Assembly (NCBI GenBank): GCA_032622095.1
Contig: CP136066.1
Location: 167,534,664 to 167,598,663, forward strand
Length of the DNA stretch: 64,000 nucleotides
Direction of reading: 5' to 3'
Source of the DNA: Siphonodentalium dalli
Lineage: Eukaryota > Mollusca > Scaphopoda > Gadilida > Siphonodentaliidae
Positions within the stretch are counted from its first letter, which is position 1. The number at the start of each line of letters is the position of its first letter. A program made the position numbers and the translations under genes. Under the pieces are notes generated by a model. It saw only the letters and a program-made list of their open reading frames with translations, did not search any database and was not told the origin of the DNA. Below are positions 58,190 to 64,000 of this stretch, one piece after another.

Positions 58190-58453
58190 ATAAGTTTCCA
58201 ATATCCCGACTACAAGAGACTTAACATGTCGGATCCCGGATATCTCAGCAATAAGGAGAAAGGTCTTATGGGTTTCATGTGTGAAGAATGCGGAAAAGAG
58301 TTCAGGAGAAAGGAGGATTGTAAAAGACACTCGTACACTCATAAGCTACAGAAACCATTCCAGTGTTCTTGTTGTTATAAATCGTTCACAATGAAATACC
58401 GTCTTCTCAAACATATGAGACGCTATCACCCTGGAATTGTAGAACTTGTATAA
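58190..58453 (+). CDS. E12: terminal exon with a dead first finger and two live fingers
   Basis: Encodes 87 residues to TAA after the acceptor ccttttgttttctcttcag. By alignment with E13, the first-finger cysteines are Tyr (Y5, Y8; codons tat and tac), the first His is Asn (N21), and the later His is lost with a two-residue shortening. So this finger cannot hold zinc. Finger 2 uses C31, C34, H47 and H51 (CEECGKEFRR, helix KEDCKRH). Finger 3 uses C59, C62, H75 and H80, with extra C61. Linkers are HKLQKPFQ. The frame stays open and the other fingers are intact, so it is likely still used. A family A MITE starts 19 nt past the stop and broken copies of its 3' part follow at 58678. Confidence 0.85.
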   Translation: MSFQYPDYKRLNMSDPGYLSNKEKGLMGFMCEECGKEFRRKEDCKRHSYTHKLQKPFQCSCCYKSFTMKYRLLKHMRRYHPGIVELV

Positions 58454-58472
58454 AATCTACAAGCTTCAGAAC

Positions 58473-58648
58473 TACAGTAATGCCCTAAATAATCGACTCC
58501 TTAACCACAGCATAATTATAGGTAATTTTTCAGGATTTAGTGAGAGCTTTCCGATGAATGTCAACAAACCATATTTCCGACTAAATCCTGAAAAGTTACC
58601 CATAATTCTGCTGTGGTTAAGGAGTCGATTATTTAGGGAATTATTGTA
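58473..58648. mobile_element. Family A MITE, 19 nt past the E12 stop
   Basis: The left arm is cut short (gatttagtgagagctttcc); the right arm is complete, ending ggaattattgta. Confidence 0.88.
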
Positions 58649-58677
58649 TTCCAGTCTGCATGTTATAAATTAATTAT

Positions 58678-58843
58678 GAGATGTTGTCATCCTGGAATCT
58701 TAGAACATGTATAAATTCTAACGTAGTGACAGAAACCGTTAGTGTTCATTGTGTTATAAATCCTTCACAATAATATACCGTCTTCACAAAGACATGAGAA
58801 GCTATCACCCTGGAATCGTACAACTTGTATAGAATCTACAGTC
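58678..58843 (+). pseudogene. Two broken copies of the E12 3' end
   Basis: 58678-58722 matches the last codons of E12 and its flank (catcctggaatcttagaaca, tgtataaa). 58723-58843 matches from cagaaacc through finger 3 (tgttataaatccttcacaat) to ggaatcgtacaacttgtata. The second has an in-frame taa in place of aaa (aataataccgtc region) and lost the CxxC spacing, so neither can code. Confidence 0.8.
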
Positions 58844-58953
58844 AGAAAAACAAATTCAGACACGCATGATACTTATTGACCTTTGGCCATTTTTGGGACC
58901 CAAAGTGTTTTCCATTTTAGCAAGTTTTTTCCAACCATTTTTTGACACCCACA

Positions 58954-58968
58954 CCCCCCCCCCCCCCC

Positions 58969-59024
<56 letters not shown>
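58954..59024. repeat. Poly-C tract
   Basis: Fifteen C, one A at 58969, then fifty-five C. Confidence 0.95.
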
Positions 59025-59025
<1 letters not shown>

Positions 59026-59377
59026 CAGAAACACAAAATCAAAATTTTAAAGAAGAATATAATTTTCACCACTTACTGTCTTGTTTCCTGACAGCTACCA
59101 TAACTACCTATCACAGGTTGATGTATGTGATTAGCTCAGTTTGACATTTCAGTGATTGATTATGCAACATGTCCATGCATTTTATGTTCGGAGTGACATA
59201 AACTGACAAATACCGGATATTTAGTAATTTTACGACAAGAAACAATCTATACTGACTGTCTAAATGTAGTTTTGATGTTAAAATTACATTAATATCTCTA
59301 ACTTTTAAGGCCAAAAATAGTTGAAAGTGTGGAGGAAATTGCTTTTGGGTCCTCTTGACCACCCACTCACCACCTTA
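59025..59377. other. No recognised feature
   Basis: Non-coding between the C tract and the next MITE. Confidence 0.4.
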
Positions 59378-59581
59378 TACAGCAATGCCCAAAATAATCG
59401 ACTCCTTAACCACAGCAGAATTATGGGTAATTTTTCAGGATTTAGTCGGAAACATCGCTTGTTGCCATTCATCGGAAAGCTCTCCAATGAATGGCAACAA
59501 GCCATATTTCTGACTAAATCCTTAAAAATTACCCATAATTCTGCTGTGGTTAAGGAGTCGATTATTTAGAGCATTATTGTA
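59378..59581. mobile_element. Family A fold-back MITE, 99 nt before E13
   Basis: tacagcaatgcccaaaataa to tagagcattattgta; full arms with tip ggaaagctctccaat. Confidence 0.88.
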
Positions 59582-59680
59582 CATGCTTGGAAAAAAATTG
59601 TTTGGCACCCCCTGCAGGGAATGGAAAAAGCAATGACTGAAAACATTTGTCTGAAATCCGCCGTTTTGTTTTCTCTTCAG

Positions 59681-59947
59681 GTAATGATCAAATGTCCAAA
59701 CTGCGAGAGATGTTACATGTCGGAGGCGGGATTCCTCAGGCACAAGGATTACTGTCATCTGCCCAATTTATTCCCATGCGAAGAATGTGGGCGGCATTTT
59801 GTTAGAAAGAAAGACTATATAAGGCACATGTATACTCACAGAGAGCAGAAACCCTTCCAGTGTCCCGGCTGTTCAAGCTCGTTCATACAGAAATTTCAAC
59901 TCAATACACACTTGAGACGCTATCACCCAGAAATTCTGACTCTCTGA
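59681..59947 (+). CDS. E13: three-finger C2H2 terminal exon
   Basis: Encodes 88 residues to TGA after the acceptor gccgttttgttttctcttcag, nearly identical to that of E12. Finger 1 uses C5, C8, H21 and H26, with Cys at 25 in place of the usual His (YMSEAGFLRHKDYCH). Finger 2 uses C33, C36, H49 and H53 (CEECGRHFVR, helix KKDYIRH). The linker is HREQKPFQ. Finger 3 uses C61, C64, H77 and H82 (helix KFQLNTH). E12 and E13 share the intron end, linkers and the RRYHP ending, so they are sister duplicates, with E13 keeping the intact first finger. Confidence 0.9.
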   Translation, partial: VMIKCPNCERCYMSEAGFLRHKDYCHLPNLFPCEECGRHFVRKKDYIRHMYTHREQKPFQCPGCSSSFIQKFQLNTHLRRYHPEILTL

Positions 59948-61605
59948 CATTTTCAGGGTTAACACATTCACTGCCGAATACAAGTTATCTCGTACTTTTT
60001 GCATGTAATTGGATGGGTGTAGGCAGTGAATATGTTATAGGGACCCAAGGCACTTGCAGTGGGTAATTGTGTAAAAAATATCAGTCTGTAAAACATCACC
60101 AATAATAGAAGAACACTTGGAGGAATAGATAAAACATTGTTCGTCCGTTTACTAGCCCAAATTAGAGGTAAAATTCGAATTTGGGTTCTGCTTGCCAATT
60201 TTCACCAGAGTTGTGGCTCTTTGTTGGAATTAGAACTGGCCTTCTTTGACACACCTAGCAATGCTCTTGTTGGTATATGAACCCCCGCTGATGGCTAGTT
60301 GTCTGGTTCTAATTAATTTAATCCTAGTCACCATGATCCAATGGTCCGATGGTTTCGACCATTAACATATATCATGATATGAAGATGTCATGCGTTCAAA
60401 TCCTGCTTGCTGCCGTTTAGCAGTACCAGAGCTGTTAAGTTTCACATATTGTATGTGAGACTCCCGGATAATTCGGCAAATACGGATAACTTCCAATTTC
60501 TCCCGGATTCAGCAAAACCCGGCAGTCAAAATCCCCAAAAATGATGTTATTGCCACTGTACAGTTTGTAATGCATACGTTTACTTATGTCTGTGACCAAT
60601 CTTTATCAGAGTCAGAGTTGTCTATCTTATCAACATTCACATTCACATAATTTTACGGAGTTAATGCACAAAACATATAACTTGTATCTATAAAACAATT
60701 GAATTCACTGTTAATACGGTACATCAATTGTTTCCATGAAATGTGTCTTCACATGTCATGCAATATGAGATATAAATTTTAATACTGTGCCATATGTAGA
60801 CAAAAATTGCCACAAAATAGTCCCATGCAAATCTGACAAATATTTGGGAAACTCATCATTGATGGACCGGTTTGAACACTATTCTGGTATTACAGTATGT
60901 GATCAGGCAATTTTTTAGTTCTCAAAATCCTTGTTGCACCTCCATTTCTCTGATTTTACAAGAATCTTATTAAAATCGGTGTGTGACAGAGGTGATTATT
61001 GGTAAGATAGACCACTCTTGTTGAGATTGTTCTGAGACATCTGAATCATCTTGGGTATCTAGTCCATTATTGGTGGCTTTTTTTGAATTTATATTACCAT
61101 AATCTGTAGATTAATTAGCTTTTTAAATATTCAGCTCTTTGATGACTGAATTATTTTATAATTAAAAATATGTTGCTAACCATGTCTGTTTATTTTAATA
61201 CCATTGGCTATATTATATAGTTACTTCTTTATGATGTTGCTGCATGTAACTTACTTATTTTGTAGTCTGAAATCTATAGGAGGGTGTCACCACATTCCTC
61301 CATCCAACCCCCACCCCTCCCCACTTTTGGTATGCAGGATACAGGCCATTTTCATGTGTTACGCAGGTACTCGAGATTCATATGCCCAATTCATGTATTT
61401 GGAAGATATGTGGTCGAAAAATTACACGTGCACACATTTATAGTACAAAATTTGGATTATTATCCAGCCCAAATGATATATTTTGATGTTATTCAGTCCA
61501 ACACATCTTGATATGTTGAAGTTATGGAGATTAATTTAGTAAATGTGTGAATCTATGATATTAGCATATAATAACTACGGTAAGTATGTATTCCATATTC
61601 TCTTA
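59948..61605. other. Presumed intron before E14, repeats only
   Basis: A dispersed repeat lies at 60140-60280 (ttttcaccagagttgtggct, caatgctcttgttgg), shared with 5665-5790. A weak Pol III-like A/B box pair lies at 60334-60344 and 60393-60403. No exon seen. Confidence 0.45.
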
Positions 61606-61610
61606 AATGG

Positions 61611-61843
61611 TATACAGGATTCACCCCTCTCTGTTAACTGGTATACAGGATTCACCCCTCTCTGTTAACTGGTATACAGGATTCACCTCTCTCTGTTAAC
61701 TGCATGGTATACAGGATTCACCCCTCTCTGTTTACTGGTATACAGGATTCACCCCTCTCTGTTAACTGGTATACAGGATTCACCCCTCTCTGTTAACTGG
61801 TATACAGGATTCCCCCCTCTCTGTTAACTGGTATTCAGGATTT
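61611..61843. repeat. 31-bp minisatellite, about eight copies
   Basis: Unit ggtatacaggattcaccc plus ctctctgttaact; copies differ by single bases and one four-base insertion near 61703. Confidence 0.92.
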
Positions 61844-61910
61844 AGGGGGGGTAATAGTAGGGAAGGCATGACCCCCTCCAATATAAAAAGATGGGATAAG
61901 AGACCCACAT

Positions 61911-62361
61911 TTAAATGTCCTCAAATGAGTTAAATTTTTGAATCACCCGATCACATTATTTTCAACATATTCCATATTATATACCATTGGAAATAGGAAG
62001 TTCCAAAACATTGTATAACGATTTATCTGGTCGAATAAACTGTTTTTTTGTCAAGGTACTGGTGTGTGTTCTGTGCTTAATTTCGGTATGCTCTGTACTG
62101 GCAGATTATTATTCTCAATGGAAGAGGGGTAACTCTATCTTTTAGTTGTGAATTATGATGCATTCTGGGGGTAAATAATGGCAGAAATCTTGGGGTGAAT
62201 CTGAGAATCTGTTATTACTTGGTAAACACAATTAGGCCCACAGCTGTTCTTTATTCTGGTGGAATATATATATATTTTTGTTCCTTTTCCAAATGGTATA
62301 TAATATGAAATATGTTGTGTATAATATGATCTGGGCATTTGAAAATTAAGTCGGGCTTTAA
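61911..62361. mobile_element. Family K TTAA element, second copy
   Basis: Inverted relative to 17323-17771. The shared interior includes gtgaattatgatgcattctg and ggtggaatatatatata. Confidence 0.7.
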
Positions 62362-62475
62362 AAAAAATTTAACTTAAAATTTTTGAATGTGTGCTGTATC
62401 ATGATATGAATTTTATGAAAATAAAAGTGTTGTGAAATCTGATAATCTTGATTTAATTTTTTATTTCCTCTACAG

Positions 62476-62781
62476 GGTTTGATAACATGCTCGGAGTGCG
62501 GGCGATCTTATTCCACAAAGGGAAGTTTTCTTATGCACAGAAAGTATCACCATTACCCAGACTCTCACCCATGCGATATATGTGGCCGCGTGTTCAAGAA
62601 ACGGAGTGACGTAAGAAGACATCTCTACACGCATTCGGATCAGAAACCTTATCCCTGTTCATACTGCGCCAGGTCCTTCTGTCAGAGAAATCAACTCAAA
62701 TCTCATCTGCTCCATAAGCACCCAGAAGTCACTGATATCGAAAGCCTACTAAACCCAGTCGCATCAAAAGAAACTCCCTAA
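62476..62781 (+). CDS. E14: three-finger C2H2 terminal exon, last of the array
   Basis: Encodes 101 residues to TAA after the acceptor tttaattttttatttcctctacag. Finger 1 uses C5, C8, H21 and H25/H26 (YSTKGSFLMHRKYHH). Finger 2 uses C33, C36, H49 and H53 (CDICGRVFKK, helix RSDVRRH). The linker is HSDQKPYP. Finger 3 uses C61, C64, H77 and H82 (helix RNQLKSH). A 17-residue tail follows (VTDIESLL to SKETP). It is closest to E11, 26 kb upstream, rather than to its neighbour E13. The family K element ends 114 nt before it. No poly(A) signal is obvious within 300 nt of the stop. Confidence 0.9.
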   Translation, partial: GLITCSECGRSYSTKGSFLMHRKYHHYPDSHPCDICGRVFKKRSDVRRHLYTHSDQKPYPCSYCARSFCQRNQLKSHLLHKHPEVTDIESLLNPVASKETP

Positions 62782-64000
62782 TTTCAGGAAGAGTGTTCCA
62801 ATCCTCGAAATTGGCCATGGGGAAATGCCGTGCTAACATGCCATGGCATTAAATTTGCCGTGGGACATTTTTCGTAATTTCCTGGTGTCTCACTCGATCA
62901 GACAATCGATGGGCCATTTAAAAATATTTTGGGCCATTTATATTTTAGGAATTCAAAACTAAGTAACACTAAAACTATTGGTTGTATTATTGTATGTTAA
63001 CAGAATATACATGTAACATGAATTTATAGATATAAGATATTTATAGAGGTTAGTTAATTGGTTATCACTAACATCAGTTGTGTGAATAGATGTGTAGTCT
63101 CCAGGATTTAATCTGGATCGTCATATGGGAAGAGACTTTTGGTCTTTCGGCGAATTCTCACCTTGTCGTATATTGCTCAATTATTTAAATCGTAGACACA
63201 TGCATCGTGAAAATGACCAAGATGTGGGAGTTCTTTGTTCTTACAGTTAATCTGGTTACTGTGTATTAATTCACCTTTCCGCCAGCGCCTGATAACCTCG
63301 CCCACGGCTAATTATTTCATAGAGCTAGCTGCGGTAAGACAATTAAACAAGTGGTAAATATGAGTTAAACTGTGAAGCCTCGTATAGGAGCTCTGTTGGA
63401 TTTGCCGGATTATTTCGATAAATTCTTTTTTACTTCGGTGGATACATCTTTAAAATCCCGTCAGTAAAGTTTCAGATAATATAGCGAAGGTCATATATAT
63501 ATGATCACAACATGTCAATAAATAAATTGCAACATAAACTGGTTGTTGGAGCGAAATGTCCCCGAAGCCAGAGGGAAAATTAAAGTTCAGACCAGGTCGA
63601 TTTCGAGGTTGATTCAACGACTATTTTCGATGGTCACTTCTCTTGTCAAGTGCAATAATAATCATATCTTTCTATACTAATGCTGCGTTAGTTTGTGAAT
63701 ATACTGCTGGACTGTATGTAATCCACCGCATATTTGCCGAAACTACGAACTGTTTGTGGAAAATATTATATGTATATCCGATCCGCAAATTCCTCTGATT
63801 ATTATTAACGAGTGATCTTGGTGTTTATCTAAATTTAAACGTCATGCCCACAACGTTTAGAACGTTTGTCTCGCACCACCCCCCCCCCCATTCGGAGATT
63901 ATGCGTGACGTCAAGTCTGCTCATGGCGTTTCCCTAATTGTAAAGTATTAAAATAGAGTGTTCATAACGGGATTTTGGAGTTAAAATGACGATTTAAACT
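62782..64000. other. 3' flank of the array, no recognised feature
   Basis: 62804-62880 is an inverted relative of 44625-44712 (gccgtgggacatttttcgta). A short C-run lies at 63879-63888. No further zinc-finger exon was seen to the window end. Confidence 0.45.

Larger units (their letters stand above)
5857..62781 (+). other. Array of 14 alternative 3'-terminal zinc-finger exons of one gene
   Basis: Fourteen open exons lie on the same strand. Each is preceded by a polypyrimidine tract and CAG, is read in phase 0 from the first base after the AG, and ends at its own stop. None has a convincing own start codon, and no exon has a downstream partner in frame. Established parallels are lola, mod(mdg4), fruitless and broad of insects, where a common BTB-encoding 5' part is joined to alternative zinc-finger 3' exons. 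The common exons are not in this window, so the BTB assignment is inference; the exon array itself is read directly. Confidence 0.8.

Noticed and set aside
58866..59144. Proline-rich open frame
   Set aside because: Product of the poly-C tract.
60327..60410. tRNA gene
   Set aside because: Box-like words only; acceptor and T stems do not pair.
5857..62781. A cluster of fourteen separate small zinc-finger genes
   Set aside because: Exons lack own starts, all share phase 0 acceptors and one strand, and two (E5, E8) have no in-frame ATG before their fingers.

Overview
The window is animal nuclear DNA, most likely from a lophotrochozoan and probably a mollusc such as a bivalve. This is inferred from long AT-rich non-coding stretches, GT-AG exon structure, frequent acatgtacatgta words, and many fold-back MITEs. 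It also rests on elements with ~161-bp tandem cores that resemble the oyster 'pearl'/Helentron-type repeats. No bacterial, viral or organellar genes are visible.

The only convincing coding content is a one-directional series of fourteen C2H2 zinc-finger exons on the + strand: E1 5857, E2 11863, E3 14663, E4 16514, E5 16944, E6 18064, E7 19149, E8 25794, E9 30762, E10 33810, E11 36664, E12 58190, E13 59681 and E14 62476. Each opens directly behind a pyrimidine tract and CAG, is entered in phase 0, and runs to its own stop codon without a 5' splice site being needed. None looks like a stand-alone gene. The layout fits the 3' half of one gene whose shared 5' part lies outside the window on the left. 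That part would be spliced to one terminal exon at a time, as in the BTB-zinc-finger genes lola and mod(mdg4) of insects. The BTB half is not in view, so the identity of the gene is inference.

Thirteen of the fourteen exons share one rigid register: the first zinc-binding cysteine is residue 5, the second finger starts at residue 33, and a third finger, when present, starts at about residue 59-61. E1-E8 carry two fingers with the signature HF-aromatic-HH then YPCxxCG. E9 adds a third finger. E11, E13 and E14 are a three-finger class. E12 belongs to that class but its first finger has lost all its ligands. E10 is the exception, with a 75-residue linker and five fingers. The first-finger helix is nearly constant, while the second-finger helix differs in every exon, so the cassettes look like a set of interchangeable DNA-reading tips.

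The rest is repeats. At 1-5.8 kb are a Helentron-like right end, minisatellites and hairpin elements. At 6-39 kb are the exons with many copies of a TA-flanked fold-back MITE (family A), TTAA-flanked MITEs (families B, B2, C, D, K), a gaggtccccagaggg hairpin family (E), a ~300-bp interspersed repeat (G), and a 1.17-kb Mutator-like element with a 9-bp target duplication. At 40-57 kb there is no exon. That stretch holds four Helentron-like satellite elements, including an almost identical 4,443-bp tandem duplication. At 57-64 kb are the last three exons and the end of the array. Notable details are tandem arrays of branch-point/pyrimidine-tract units before E3 and E4, a ~290-bp-arm inverted repeat before E9, and MITEs placed in presumed 3' UTRs.
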